The notes: generated by a model from the sequence alone, not told the origin. A stretch of 60,000 nt of DNA from Branchiostoma floridae (GCF_000003815.2 NC_049985.1:10663601-10723600); one strand, 5' to 3'. Shown: positions 1 through 13,198, counted from the stretch's first letter. Program-made: numbers and translations.

Positions 1-7
1 ACGTGTA

Positions 8-50
8 GATATATCCAAGGAGCTTTATGATAAAAGCTCCTTGATATATC
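8..50. repeat. short foldback (inverted repeat)
   Basis: Two 19-20 base arms, GATATATC(C)AAGGAGCTTT and its complement, are separated by a few bases. One arm carries a single bulged C. It could be the end of a small mobile element or a chance hairpin inside the Xlox intron. I saw no second copy in the window. Confidence 0.6.
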
Positions 51-1268
51 CAACTTCAGAATTCCAACCAAGGGGCTGGGCAAAGTTAACTGGATATCAA
101 ACATTATATATAACATTACCGTAACGTAAAGTTGTGATGTGTGTTACAGCCACAGGTGATGTTCTTTATTAACAGTGGCCATCTATCGGCATAAACGTTG
201 CCTAAGTGTTGTTTCGTGTCGACTAATAGCCACAACTTCTACCCCATAGTTTTCATTCTGGGTGTCCTAGGTTAGTATAGAGTAACTGCTTGTACGTGAC
301 AACAGGTCCGCCAGAATCGGCTATATAGTCCCACAAAAGAGAGAAACAAAACACAGATATTACCCTCGCATTTGTTTAGGAATCCGTCGTAAAATCTAGT
401 TGGTTAAACGAGTCCATTAAAATTGTGTGTCCAATTACAGGCTAGAGGTAAAAGTAAGGACAGTAAGCTATTAATTTAAGAAAGTTTGGAAAATTTGAAC
501 ATTGGTTGACGGTGAAAACATTTCCCACCTTCTCAGGGCGTTCATGTGCGTGTATTTTTATGGGTCGTCTAACCGTTCTATTCTACATTCCAGGTACAGG
601 TGTGTGTTGGGGTAAGGATGGGAATTGCCATAGAAACTGTGATGGGAAGAAAACTTCACAGTCTCTGAGCAGGTTGTGCCACGTGGCGAGTTCTTACTCT
701 TCAATCAGATGTTTGAAGGAGCAGATTATAACCTTCTTCCGACAGCCGCGCTTTCTGTCAACCTCTTGTTAAAAACTTGCGACACAGGGAGGAGTATTTC
801 TTCGAATACGTGTCACTGCCTCTTTCCAAATGAAGTGTAAGTAGGCAGAAAGTCGCGCAATCAAAGAAAGGCAACGATCTTTCCCTTCAAATGAATGAAA
901 TATAAACTCTACTTGCCATTGGTAGTAACGATTTGTGAACTCGTGAGTATATCGAAGTAAGTCGTGTGGGCGTGAAAACATGTCAGCTAGTGTTACTATA
1001 TATACATCTGTTTCATAACCTGTCACCTTTAGTTGTATATAGTCTGTGAAACGGTCAGTCATAACATGATGTTCCTTTTTTTTTATATCGTACAGCAAAT
1101 TTTCTGTCCTTTCACGCTCACATCTGTGGACATTGTCACACAAAGACATTACATCCATACATAATATACACAATATGAAAAGGTGAAAACTAGAAAACGG
1201 AAACACCTGTATTTGCCTGCCTTTCTCCGTTTCGTTTGTTACATAGAAACTGGAACATTTTAGACTAA

Positions 1269-1271
<3 letters not shown>

Positions 1272-1312
<41 letters not shown>
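1272..1312. repeat. (TA)n microsatellite
   Basis: About 20 uninterrupted TA units, followed by a short imperfect TA-rich tail. It lies within the Xlox intron and is likely polymorphic in length. Confidence 0.95.
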
Positions 1313-1314
<2 letters not shown>

Positions 1315-4248
1315 TTCATATATGTATATATCTTTCTTACAATCAATGTGATATCTGCTAAAATTGTATGCCTCTTTGGCATTTGGGGGTCTCCAATGAC
1401 ACGTGTATCAAATGGCGTATGTGTTTGAGCAGAATTTTGTGAAGTTACCAGCAATCAAATTTTGTTGAAAATTTATGTCGAAAACGTAACGTTACAGCCA
1501 ACAACACCGAACACAGACACAGGCAAGCAAGCCGATGCCGTGGAACATGGTTTAAGAGCGTAGGATACTTGTTTTATTCACCGGAGTGGTACTGTTTATG
1601 TTTTGTACTATAGCACAAATCCACAGGTGTTCTTGTCTGTTTAGAGTATGGTTTTCAAAGTAAGAGAAAAACGGTGGTTCTCAGGCATCTTTGAATGTTA
1701 AAACTGAACATGTTCTTTGCCACAGTAATTGTGGTTTAGAGGATGTTGGAAATACAAGCGGTTCCATGCCGAATGTACTCCTGCTATGTAATGTCAGTAG
1801 ATGGTAAGTACAGTGTTTCCTTTGCGAATTTCTCACACATTTCTCATTGTTCGGTTCGATAAATCTGACATTCAGCATGGAATTGACGAATCCAGTGCAA
1901 TATGTATACAAACTATGGATAATTTCTGTCATGATATTTGTTAAACACGCCAAACACCGTGTTCTTACAAGAAGCGGCCCCATGTTTTTTTGACTGACCA
2001 TATCTAACATATACGTTTTCTGGACAGAAGGCAATGGGTTTTTCTTCGGATTGAAATTTGTTTTAAACGAGTCATCGAGACACAAACGAAGCTTGTTACT
2101 ACAGTCACTAGCGTTCACTATATATTCTGCGGGCTGAGGATATTGTAGAAATTGTGCAAAATGGTAGAATGACTTGATAATGATAGAGGCGAATTGTTGT
2201 AGTTGGTTAAACTCAGTGCCAAATTATTCTACCTTTTGGGGGACAAACTTCTACTATTTTTACCAGTTGGTACAGATGTCTGATGGATGTAAAGATTCAG
2301 TAACATGACTGTGTTTGAGAACTGGATCTACTAAACACGTTTACACCTGTACGTGCTACCGACTCGCTCACGTAGCGCGCACCACTCCCAACATGTGGTG
2401 GACTTGTTTTTGTTTTGTGGTCATAAAGGCCGGCTAATGACATGTAATATACATAATTATAGATAAAATACGACGATAAAACCTACACATTGGCCAAACT
2501 TTGCATCAATCAAATCTCGAGAGCTTACTGTCACCGGGGTTGTTTCCTTTTTGATAGTTTTGCTGTCGTTGCAATATGCGAAATGTGGACTTAACAAAAC
2601 CATGGCTTTTGCTGCTCCTATTGCCTGTAAAACTATCATAATGAAAAAGACTTCAATAGTCTACTACATATGTAATGACTATGTAGTATTACATTTTGGT
2701 GATGCGCAGTTAAACTCTGACATTCCTGTATTTTTCTTAAGTTATTATCTTTTATCCGTTTCATTTTTTGCAACATATTACTAGAAACTGCTTCCCTTTT
2801 CGTGTACATGGTGAAAATTGCACCTGTTCAGTGTGTGGTGTTCTATCACATGATAGAGGGGTAACAAAAATTAGTCACACGAATTTTGATTGTTCTGTGA
2901 TCCGGAGGAAGAGGAATTGTATGGCTGCTTTATTGGCTAACAAATGGCACACGCCTGTAAAGTCACCGGCCATGTACTCATGTGTGTGTGCGCCACGGGT
3001 GTCCATGTCTTCTCTTTTTCATGGAAATCGGTGTTAAACATCGGCTTAGCGCGGGCGAATGGACCCACACAATAACTTCTGTCCGTCTCTGATGTATCGA
3101 GATATTTCTGGGTGAGTAGAACCAAAGTGTGGTGTCATGTTAGGCACTTAATTTAGCCGGGGGAAATGCGAATACCGGTTTACAAATTACACCCATTTGT
3201 TAACAAGGCCGACATGTATGTAGAGTGGAGAGTTGAGTCTTCACTTGTTAACCTCTCCCGTTTCACCTTTGTCACAGAAATGATGTACCGGTGTCGGCAC
3301 GAATATTGTAAAGGATTGAACATGTGTTATATGAAGATTAAAGGCGATCCTTTTAGGGTTATAAGAGATTTTGATACTTTTACAGCTTCCAGTGACATTG
3401 TTCTGCTGCGGCTAATGGCTAAATGAGCTTCTTGTCGGTGCAAATTGGTTTAGAATTAGTACATCTTAACTGTAATTATACGATACAAGGACTGAAAATG
3501 AACAGACAGAAAAACTGTGACAGGTGTATACATACATGGGTCTAACAGAAAAGTTATAGGAGATTCTAAACGCGAATTTGCTAAGTTGTGTAGTAAGGAT
3601 ATGCTTTTTGGTTACACACTGTGTAAGAGTCGTTCGAAAAGACATTGAGTCCCGATACCGGCGGTTACAATGCCGTGCCCTGCTAGTTTGTACATAGAAC
3701 CTGTTGAAACCGCCAATTTGTGCCAGTGTCTACTGACGCCCTGTCACTATAAATGGCAGTAAAATGCGCGTGTTTCCCGTAAACAGATAATAGAAGTTTC
3801 TTATCCCGGTTAATTTATAAACGTTATGACTTCTTGATGGCCGGACCATAAAAACAGCTGGTAGCGTGGTCGTTACACCGGCCTCGTGGGCAGATGTCAT
3901 AACCTCGGTTTATCGGGAAAATTAAAATCACTGGAAATGAAGCGAGAAAAGCTCTGGACGGGAACTGTAACAGATGTAAGACTCGGACTGAGTCCCTTTA
4001 CTACCCTGCCCGTCGGGAGTCGTTTTAATTTCCCGGGTCTCGTTTTCCGACGGGAGCGAGTCGGGGAGAAATTGGACGACTGTAAGGACAGAAGTTTTAC
4101 AACCTACGTGCGCTGTAAAACTGACACAGAGGGGATGAAGTGGCCATTAAAGGAACTCATCACATTAGGCGGGCTTCATTACGGGCACACGCACACGGGA
4201 GGGCGGGCGGAGAGGGCAGGCACACCGCCGAGATAAACATTCACCCAC

Positions 4249-4639
4249 CTGGCCACTGAGACTTCCAGGCGTGAGCGTGAGACTTGGTGGTCTTCATCCA
4301 GGGGAACGGCAGGTTCTCGTTCCTGTTGACGGCACAGCTGGACTGCGGGGCAGGGGGCGGGCCGGCGTGGTGGACGGGCTGGGTCGGGCCTGGTCCCGAG
4401 GACGCCATGGGGCCGGGCCCCGGCATGCCGCCGCCCGGAAGTTCTGCGTCCAGCTGATCCAGCTCCACGACGGACATGTTTGGCGGCGGGTAGGGCATGG
4501 CGTGCTGCGGCTGTTGGGTGTTGGCGTACAGGCAGGACGACCGGGCCTGGTGCTGCTGGTACGACGCCGGGATCATCGGCCGCTGCGCCTCGTACCCTTC
4601 TCGTGGGTAGCCGCCATAGTACGGATTATTCCCGTCCAT
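4249..4639 (-). CDS. Xlox: ParaHox homeobox protein Xlox/Pdx, exon 1 (partial gene)
   Basis: First coding exon of the Xlox (Pdx1/IPF1) transcription factor, which patterns gut endoderm and pancreas in chordates (family knowledge). The 130-residue N-terminus is rich in Pro, Gly, Gln and Tyr and ends with the hexapeptide context LPFPWMKTTKSHAHAWKSQW, the PBC-cofactor contact motif. Pdx1 has FPWMKSTKAHAWKGQW at this place, so the family call is firm. Compared with Pdx1 there is an extra His-Ala. The ATG at 4639 is preceded two codons upstream by an in-frame TAG, which fixes the start. The donor GTGGGT begins at 4248 and leaves a one-base phase after Trp-Pro, as I recall for vertebrate Pdx1. The homeodomain exon is off the left edge. 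Gsx lies about 25 kb upstream in the same orientation, as in other ParaHox clusters. Confidence 0.93.
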
Positions 4640-4765
4640 CCTCTAGCGAGCTTTCATTGGCCCAACTTGAACTAGATTGCCGCTATAAACTTGCTGGCGT
4701 TCGTACGATAAATCAACGTCAGCGCTCGGTGCTCCCGGTATTTAGAACACACACACCACGTGACT
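4640..4765 (-). promoter_or_regulatory. Xlox 5' flank with CCAAT and CACGTG E-box
   Basis: On the minus strand just upstream of the Xlox ATG there is a CCAAT (complement of 4656-4660), an AT-rich GTTTATAG around 4682-4690 that could act as a weak TATA element, and a palindromic CACGTG E-box at 4757-4762, about 118 bases from the ATG. No transcription start can be fixed from sequence. The E-box is notable because the vertebrate Pdx1 proximal promoter is known to use a CACGTG site bound by USF; equivalence here is inference. Confidence 0.4.
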
Positions 4766-7700
4766 AAATCTGTTTGTCCGGTATCGTTTGAAATTACCAT
4801 GTGACAACACGGTTGCAAATTTTCCTTCCTCCTCCTCTCCCCTCTCTCACCTCCGTGCGAGGAGATCACCTGTCGAAAAGGCGGAGTCCCCTCGGAGAGG
4901 GACCGTTTTCAGGGAGGGGCGACCTGGGCACATTTCAACAACAATGGTATCGACCTCGGGTCAAAGTGTGCAGGATTACTGACACCTTGTGACGTCAGAC
5001 AGAAAACTACCCACGTTACGTTAAGAAAGTCACGCCCACGTGAGGCAAGAAAAAAATGACAGAGAGACAAAGGTTTGCGTTGTAGGCGAGAAAAGTAGCA
5101 GGCACACAGGTTGGAACAAAAGTAGCTTTCTCACAGGTTGAGCAACAGGTGATTTCTTTTCTTTCGCTTTATCAGGGCCCACAGGTGCGCTACCCCCGCA
5201 TTGCAGCGAAGTCAAGACGCGCCGACGCCGCCAGACCGTCCAGATCCAAGACAAATCGCGCCAGCGCGCGGCGAAATTAAACGTTTCTTTTCAAAACGCT
5301 TGTTCGGCGTGTCCTCAAAATGAGATTTTTCACGGCGGTCTTTTGTGCGGCGGACAGTTTTGTGGTGTTCCGTCTGTCTGCAGCAAATGAAGAAGTCATT
5401 ACAACCCTCCAAAACAACAAAACAAGTTTTCCTAATAGTTTCATACACACCATAAACACACAAGTCATTTTCCGCGCCAAAATTGGACAAAGTTATGACA
5501 AATTTGGGACGGGAAAATGTTATCAATGAGTAAGACAGGGCGTTTTAATTATCAACCGCTCCTCGTCAACGGTATGGGACGTAGCCTGGATATGGCAGAA
5601 TTCGCTGTTTGTTTGCCGGGACCGTATTGTCTAAACCCAGATTACAATCAAGCCCTGTAATGTGTCTCTGACGCGACCCCATCCCACCCTGCTAATCTGA
5701 ATAGAAGGGACCTCACAGCCCTCCCAGGTAAGAATCACCCACAGTAACACCTGTGCGCGCAAACCTGCAGGTGTGCGGACAGACTTAATCCGTCCGCAAT
5801 CCCTTAAAACTCCAAGTTTGGTCCAAAACGGACTTTATCGGAAGTGAGAATTGTTCGGTATTGTTCTGTCGTGATGTCATCAAATATTTGAGCGCAGATA
5901 TGGCGGTCCGGCGCGGCCGGAGTTGTTGTGGTTATCGGGGGGAGGTCAGTGTGAGGGGGGGAGACAGTTCAACAGGAGTCTGTGGCCGGACGTACGCACA
6001 AACAACGCACTTATTCCGTCATGTTACAGCAAATCTGAATCATTATATCCACATTTGGGACGCGCACAAACAGATGCTATCAATTTGACGTCAAGACACA
6101 ACCCGCAATATCAAATCAAATCAAAGCACACAACACAAAGAATCTCAACAATTTCCAGAAATAAAAGTACATCAGTTCGTCATATCTTTTAAATTTGTAC
6201 CTCTGAAACATTTTTGCATTTTAACTTTTCTCCATTTATTGATATTGTATCATTTCAAATCACACAATATGGTTCTTATAGTGTATATAACATAACTGCG
6301 TATTGTCTTTGTATTTTGCAATAAAAAAACACATGGCTTCAAATTATTAAAAACGTTCGCTTGCGAATCGTTTCTTCGTTTCATTTAAAGTTTACCAATG
6401 TCGGAAAAAACATAGAAAGGATTATCATGACTTCTATTTCACCTGTTGAGGAAACCATCATTACTTTTTTGTAAACACGAGTTTTTCCTGTCCACCTGTA
6501 CAGACAGAAGGCCCGGAGGTCACAATTCAGACACACAAAGGACAGAGAAAAGATTTGCATCCGAGATTTTCCCCGTGTCATTGTGATGTTCATATTTTCT
6601 TTGTCATTACCGCTTTGTGATGGAAAGAGTTATTCTTACTGGAGTGAAGGACAAATAAGGTTATGTGTGCGCATATGGGCGATGGGTTGGGATCATTTCC
6701 GTTAGATGGAAGCAATCTGGATAATGTATGAGGCGAACATCCACGACTAGATTGTCATTGTCTCCATAACACTTTTTTTTGTTGCATGAAAATAATTAGA
6801 ATCGGTTCAAGTTAAGATATGATGAATATCTTGTGACGGTGGTTGCCTGATTATTCTTTTTTCTGGTCTGATAACTCCTCTGGTAAAGTTTAAGTCAATC
6901 TCTACTTCTTTTCCGTCGCCAATTGAATTTTATCACAAATCCCCCCCCCCCTCTCGTATCCATCTCAACACGTCTATTGTAGAATGAATGACACAAACAC
7001 TAACAAACGAATTTAACCCGGCCGCGTGTTTGGGGCGATTTTTGCGCGTAGAGCCGGTTGCCAGCCCGCTGTTTGTGTTTATCCGCCGTATCAGTAGAGC
7101 TGTCAGAGGCGCCAATATGTGCCAACAACCGTCCCACTCACGAGAGCGTTCCCACCAACAACCTCCCGCCACTTCTACCCTGCCCGTCAACTCAACAGCT
7201 GCCGAGCCGCTTGTTTCTAGAAGCGCAGAAGCACAGAAATATGCCACGAGAAATACATCTTGCCATAATGTTTCAATGAAAGGTTCACATGTAACGCGCC
7301 TAAACTTTTTAAGGACGAAAGTTGTGAATTAAGACAAGAAGGTGATAACCTCTTTCACCAAGGTGCAACAAAATGGATAAATTGAAATCGAACTATTAGT
7401 AATTCTTTGAAAATGGGAAACATAGACAAGATGTTGAAAGCCCAGATCGATTAATATACAACAGCAAAAATATGAGCAAAATACAATTTTTATTGAAGGA
7501 AAAGTCTAATTTGGGGCGCTCCTGGATATGGCAATGGCATAAAAATGATGATTAGTATTAATAGAGCTCCAAACAACATAAAAAGCGGATATGTGTGCGA
7601 GATAATGACATTTGAGATACGCTAGCAAACATCCTCACGACAAATGTAACATCACTAAAAGGGTAAGCGCTTTACCAAAATTGCCTAGTCTGTAAAGACC

Positions 7701-10700
7701 TAACAACTTTGAGCTTCCCGTGTATGGAGTTGTAATAAGCCCAACTTTGAGCACACGGTAACCCGGCAAACACTCGACAGGCCGACATAATGAGCCTATA
7801 GATGATCATAATCGGCGGTAATTTGTGGAATAATACATTCACTTTCCCCTGGTCCTCTTGACTTGTGTGTGTGTCGACATCTCCAGGAGGTAATGAAAGT
7901 GACTCGGCCACCTGTGCGACAATCACATGTTGCTCTGTTATTATCACCCGTTTCCCATGAGCTCACCCGCCCAGTTATGAAAAACCTTTCAGGGAAGAGA
8001 GACTTGTCTATATACACTCGCTGGAATGTGTATGTACTTTTTACTTCTGATTGGGACGATATGGACGTTTTAGCGATTGTTGTCAGGGCGGGTTATAGGA
8101 TGGGGGTAGGCGGGCGGATTTTCTCCAAGGGCGCAGTCACAGTCGTCGTAGGTCGTCATACGGTTGTATTGCGAAGAACTGGCAAGTAGGCTATGACAGA
8201 ACTGCGTGACAATTCTTCAGAATGGAGCCAAGACCGCCTTTTTTGTAAAGAAGGCAGCTGAATTTCACAAGACAAATGCACAACTAGCCTTCCACATTTG
8301 CGATTGTTGTACGACACTCGTGCGACGAACGTGAGCAAAGCCTTAATCTCCAAGAAGATCGTAACATATTCCGGTACCGGTTGCGCCGTCATTCTGACAA
8401 ACACTGCTTTTCAACAAGAAGCGCCCCTCTTTGTGCGAGTTTCCACAGATATTGGACGGTTGGCTTGTTAGGAAAACGTTTTTTTCCCTCCACAGATCTG
8501 CTCGGAGTTTATTTTTTCCGCGTGTCCCAGACCCCGTGGTACGTGGGGAGCCATGGGACCGTCCTGCTGGATTCCTCCGGCGACAGGACGCACGGCACAC
8601 GCGCGGAATGCATTGTTTATGTTGTTTCTACTGTTTGCGGGTTAAGCTCTTTAACATGAAGTCATCGGACAAAGTACCATTCGACTCCGAACCCGTCACA
8701 CACCCTGGAATTTCACCCCCCGCCAAAAATCACAGCGCAAAAACGCGCGCGGGAAACGGTAAAACAACCGAACACAACCCTCGGCGCGCACACTGGGAAA
8801 CTCCGCGCGAAAAAGTGACGAGTCGTGATAAATAAAACTTCCTATGCGAGGTAGAAATGCAATACATCCAACCAATTTTATTGGCACTTTCACACAATGG
8901 CGTATCAAGATACGAATCTGGACCCCATTGACAACTAACATTATACATTCAGGTCTGAAAGCGTTTGGAAGATAACATTGAATGGATATCACAAACAAGA
9001 GATATACTGGACACTTTGTTTTTCCACCTGTTCCGGTCCGCTCCTTTGTTTCGCTAAGTGAGTTGTGATAAGCACTAATACCCAACTTCACAATCCAGCC
9101 ACTCGCAAGACACACGAATAAAATATCCACTCCAACTTAACATTACCACGTCTTGTATTTTTGCCAAGATCGCATCTTTGTCAGAGATTGTCTCTTAAGT
9201 TTCTTGTCCATAGGTGGGGACTTAAATAAGGTGAGTAATTATTCAATTTGGTACTGTTACTTAAACGTTTAAGACTATCCATTCATAGACTAGATGTACA
9301 CAGCTATCCTAATATCACTGTAACCGCAATGAGGTGTTATATTTGGGACTCGCGCTCTAGAGCAAAAGCTCCAGATGGGATGGCATTCTCCTCTTTCTAC
9401 TGCACCTGTCTTCTATTCTTTCCTTTCTTCCAGCTATGATGATTGTGAAGACAGCAGGTGTACAACCTGTTCATGAAGAATGTGTATTGTTTTGAGGCTT
9501 AACCGTTATCAAAATCTGTCAGCCTCTTACTCTTATGTATAGAGAAATGAGATACGGAGCTTCAATCCGGAAAACATCTGGTACAACGTTTCTTCTGTTC
9601 GGCTAGCTCATGATTTGTATGATTGTATATTGTATAATGCCAATAAACCTCTTCGGATGTGACTATTGTTGAAGGCCGGAACAGGCTAGCGAAGAAGTAT
9701 CGATTATGGTATCAATGATAGTCTGTCTATAACTGATATCATATACCGATGCGCTAAAGACATTCCAGTGAAACTCTCATCTTAGTTGATAAGTTGAATC
9801 TCCAATCAGAATTTGAGCTATCGTGTGGTATTACCAACAGTTATACCATCAATATCAGGTCAGACTGACTTTTGCATGACCAAAAATTCGCCGAAAGTCT
9901 ATCCCAATCCTAAATCTAAAAAAATGCGCTTTTCAACTTTGGATATCAATGTACCCCAGAGTACATTATTTTTCTTTACTTTTAAGTATACATTTCAACC
10001 TTAAGAACTTAAAGAGAACTCTGATAGGTTTTGGAAAATACGTTGCTTAAAGTTAATTGAGTTTGTGTACGGCGGAGCTATGTGTATACCCCACACAAAT
10101 CGCTATCATAATATGATCATATTTGCAGCATAAACAACTTCACACACTCTCCTCTAAGCAACAACAAACCTGTCCACCGTCTCCATGGTAACTCACCTAA
10201 ACAACCCTCTCCAGTCCGCAGGTGTGCGGGGTTGTTCCAAACGGACACCTTCTCCCATAATCAGCCTGTAATGCACGAGTTTTGGAGACTCAGGAGCTCC
10301 GGAATAACTCCTGATCCATGAAACAATAGTAGAGTGCGGGAGAATTGAGTGTGCGACATTCTTTTCTGTAGGATGTGGGCTAGTATTTGCTTACCGAAAT
10401 TGTATGCATGATGGCGACATTTGATGTACAAGAAGACGTTTTTGAGTTTTGTAGAAAGGTCTTCACAATGTTTAGCGTTATGTCTGCAACGGGAGTTGGA
10501 TGTAATTGTGGTAGGACATATCAGACAATCATATCTACATCTGACCAGTTTGGACCGGAGATAACCGGAACGGAACCGTGCTAACCGCATGGACAACATC
10601 AGAAGATAAACGTTTCATGTACACACACAAAAATCACAAACCAAAATGACTAGGATGAGGATTACAAAAGGGAAGAGAGCAAGAAAAAAAAGAGAAAAGA

Positions 10701-11089
10701 GATTTCAGCATCTGCGCATACACATGTCACAAAATGAAAAATTTATTTTCGGAAAAAAAAAACTTAAACCGTCAGCGCACTGTTGAAAAAACCCCGCAAG
10801 AACACCACCATCTTAAAGATATGTATATTCAGTAAATACACAAAAAATAACATGCAAAAAAGTTTATTAGAGAAGAAATAAAGGAACAAAGGTACAAAAA
10901 TGATTTATACAGAGACTGTTCTATGAAATGCCCCCACGGGTTGTTGTGAGACAGAGTTGGTTTTTAGAGTAAACATAGCGCGATGTTGGAATACCTGACG
11001 TGACACCTCGGCTTGCGGCGCCCCGCCCAGTATTGTAGCGTTAATCCCACAGGGTCATGTATGAGTACGGAATAGTACCACAGGATCAA
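4766..11089. other. intergenic DNA upstream of Xlox, no gene recognised
   Basis: No open frame here resembles a known family or carries convincing splice sites. Sub-regions at about 4.8-6.0, 7.0-7.3 and 8.4-8.85 kb are GC-richer than the surrounding AT-rich DNA and might hold cis-regulatory elements. A run of 12 C lies at 6942-6953. CAGGTG/CACCTG E-box cores recur, for example near 5.14, 5.17, 5.75, 5.77 and 10.21 kb. Nothing else stands out. Confidence 0.5.
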
Positions 11090-11660
11090 CAACTACATTA
11101 ATCAGAGCACATTATACATACTCAAGCGTTAGGACTGTTTTGGTAGAGCTACAGTTCATATTAATGAATGAATGAATGGATGGATGAATGGATGGAACTT
11201 CATCTCTGTACGCATGCTGTAGCTATTGTTTGAAGCAACAGGTCACAGCACAAACTCATCCCAAACTAAAGCTGCAATACCATAAACAACTAAATTGATC
11301 ACAACACACTTAGGTTTCAGGACTAACGTGGTTTAACTATGATATACCAGTGTATCAATGAAAGAACATTCATTGCTGTTACGTACATTGTGTAGAAAAC
11401 GTAACTGGTCAAAGCTAACTCATCACAAGACTAAATTATAAGCTACCATTGAATGAACAACCACATTTGACAGAACAGGCTTCAGGACTGTTATGGAAGA
11501 TATGTATGTTTGAATGAATGAAATCGTGGTTGCTTTATAAGCACGCTGTGTAGCAAATGGCTGAAAACTGTTACTGTTTACAGCAAATTCATTCCCAACT
11601 TAATTTACCATGGACCCAACAACCACGTCTACATTGGCAGAACACGCGAATTGTTAAGTT
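11090..11660. repeat. decayed tandem array, period about 170-190 bp
   Basis: Three diverged units share anchors in the same order: TCAGGACT or TTAGGACT (near 11129, 11317, 11487), a GAATGAATG or GAAAGAACATTC stretch, a tract resembling CATGCTGTAGC or CACGCTGTGTAGC, and an ACTCATCCCAAACTAAA-like segment. The unit near 11.16 kb has an expanded (ATGA/ATGG)n stretch. Similarity was judged by eye. Confidence 0.55.
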
Positions 11661-12085
11661 GTACATAAATGTACCAAGCTGTATTGGAGCTTGATACACA
11701 TTACAACCGAGGACATTTCAACCTTGTCTCCCCAAGACTCATTTGATGGCTGTTGAGTTTACCAACTTCTACCCTTCCATGGTCGGCTAACTTCTCTGGC
11801 TAATTCTGGTCGGATGGTTTAAGGGCTTTGTAGCTTGAGATAGTTTTATGACAGTCAGTTGTTACTGTTTTGTTGAAGAAGAAATGCAGAAATGACACTA
11901 GCACTAGCAGGGCACATGAATTGTTAAGGTGGATACGAATGCTCAAAGCTGAACTGGTGTTTGACACGTATATTTCAACCGAGGACATTTCAACCTTGTC
12001 TCCCAAGACTCATTTGATGGTTTCGAGTTTACCAATTCCTACCCTTCCATGACTGGCTATATAAACTGCCCTGGCTACTAATTCT
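11610..12085. repeat. tandem duplication, offset about 272 bp
   Basis: The sequence ACCGAGGACATTTCAACC, followed by CTTGTCTCCC(C)AAGACTCATTTGATGG and a TACCCTTCCATG stretch, occurs at about 11706 and again 272 bases later at about 11978. Preceding parts (GAATTGTTAAG) also match between copies. The second copy has a few substitutions and small indels. It directly follows the older tandem array and may be its youngest expansion. Confidence 0.8.
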
Positions 12086-12783
12086 ACGCCACATTTTAAA
12101 GCCAATTTCTGCTATCATTCAGCTGGTGAACTAGATTTAGACCTCCGCAGTATAAGAAATATCAGATCTAACTCATCTCAAACATACGCGGATGACCAGT
12201 CACTAACTTTTTGGGAAATGTATTTAAGATCATACATGATGTAGTTGATTTCAATTCTTTGTACCTGTATCCAGTTCTTCATATAGACGTCACTATACCC
12301 TTTCTTACCAAAGTCTTCTCCGACATCCTATATTTTACGACACAATTAAAGAGTTAAGGTCCATTTCAATAATGAATAGATATGAACACACGTCATAGAA
12401 TACAGAGGCGCGGTCGATTTCAGTAATGACAACAGCTTGATGAGTTCTCAAATCAACAGGTGTCAGTGACTGAGTTTTAAATTTAATCCATATTTCCCTG
12501 GTGTTGTGTTTGGGTCCCTGTAGGAATCAGAAAATACAAGACAAAACAACCTGATTGTCATGATGACACGGTGCCCTTCCCTGTGATGACAAGTCGTTAC
12601 CAGTTTAATTGTTGTTCCCATTGATTAGCTCGGAGCGGGCGCATCGGGCTATTACAGGACAGGGTGGCTGATAGCGCTCTGGGGAGAACGGCCAATATCA
12701 CAAATGACTTCATTTAGCGGAATTACGATGAAACATTCGGTCTCCAATAGAAAAGGTGTGACCTGGAATAGGGGTGCTAGACA

Positions 12784-13190
12784 AGTAATCTACCAGCAGA
12801 TCCTACGGTGGCAAAATATATCATTATAATATCTTTATCTAAAGCCGACCAAGGAGTGTCAGAATTTGCCGTAGGTCAAATGGGGTAGAGAATTTCACGA
12901 GCAGCCTTCGTAACCCCTGCTTCGTCTATTGGGTCAGTTAGACCTCAGTGTTAGTGAGCAATTAAGCTGGTCTCAATCATGATGCTTCTGACCTAAGGCG
13001 AAAAGATGCTGTTACAGTTACCCGTAGCCTTGGATTGGCCTTCACCTTGAAATGACCTTCATGTCTTGTAACGTGGTGACCATTAAGTAAAAAAAGGTAC
13101 GGTTGGCAAATGACACTTCTTGGCCGGCTAAACTAGTTGGCCAGCTTTATGATACTATCTAATACCACCGTAGGATCTGCTGGGAAATTA
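12784..13190. mobile_element. MITE with TIRs containing CAGCAGATCCTACGGTGG
   Basis: Left and right ends carry inverted repeats sharing CAGCAGATCCTACGGTGG, preceded by TAATCTAC or TAATTTCC. The flanks show a direct repeat CTAGACA at 12777-12783 and 13191-13197, consistent with a target-site duplication. The roughly 400-base interior has no transposase-like frame, so this is a non-autonomous DNA element. A shorter relative lies at 23747-23925. Confidence 0.8.
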
Positions 13191-13198
13191 CTAGACAT

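Larger units (their letters stand above)
1..4248 (-). other. Xlox intron 1 (partial, runs off left edge)
   Basis: This is the stretch downstream of Xlox exon 1 on the minus strand. I looked for the expected second exon (homeodomain with WFQNRR) in all frames and found none, so it must lie beyond position 1. The interval holds a TA microsatellite, a small foldback and a GC-richer part at about 3.85-4.24 kb next to the exon. Open frames here, such as 3166-3426 and 3886-4236 on the plus strand, show no family resemblance. I see no other gene. Confidence 0.7.

Noticed and set aside
4271-4675. 134-codon plus-strand ORF over Xlox exon 1
   Set aside because: It is the antisense shadow of the GC-rich Xlox coding exon, with Arg/Gly-rich low-complexity product.
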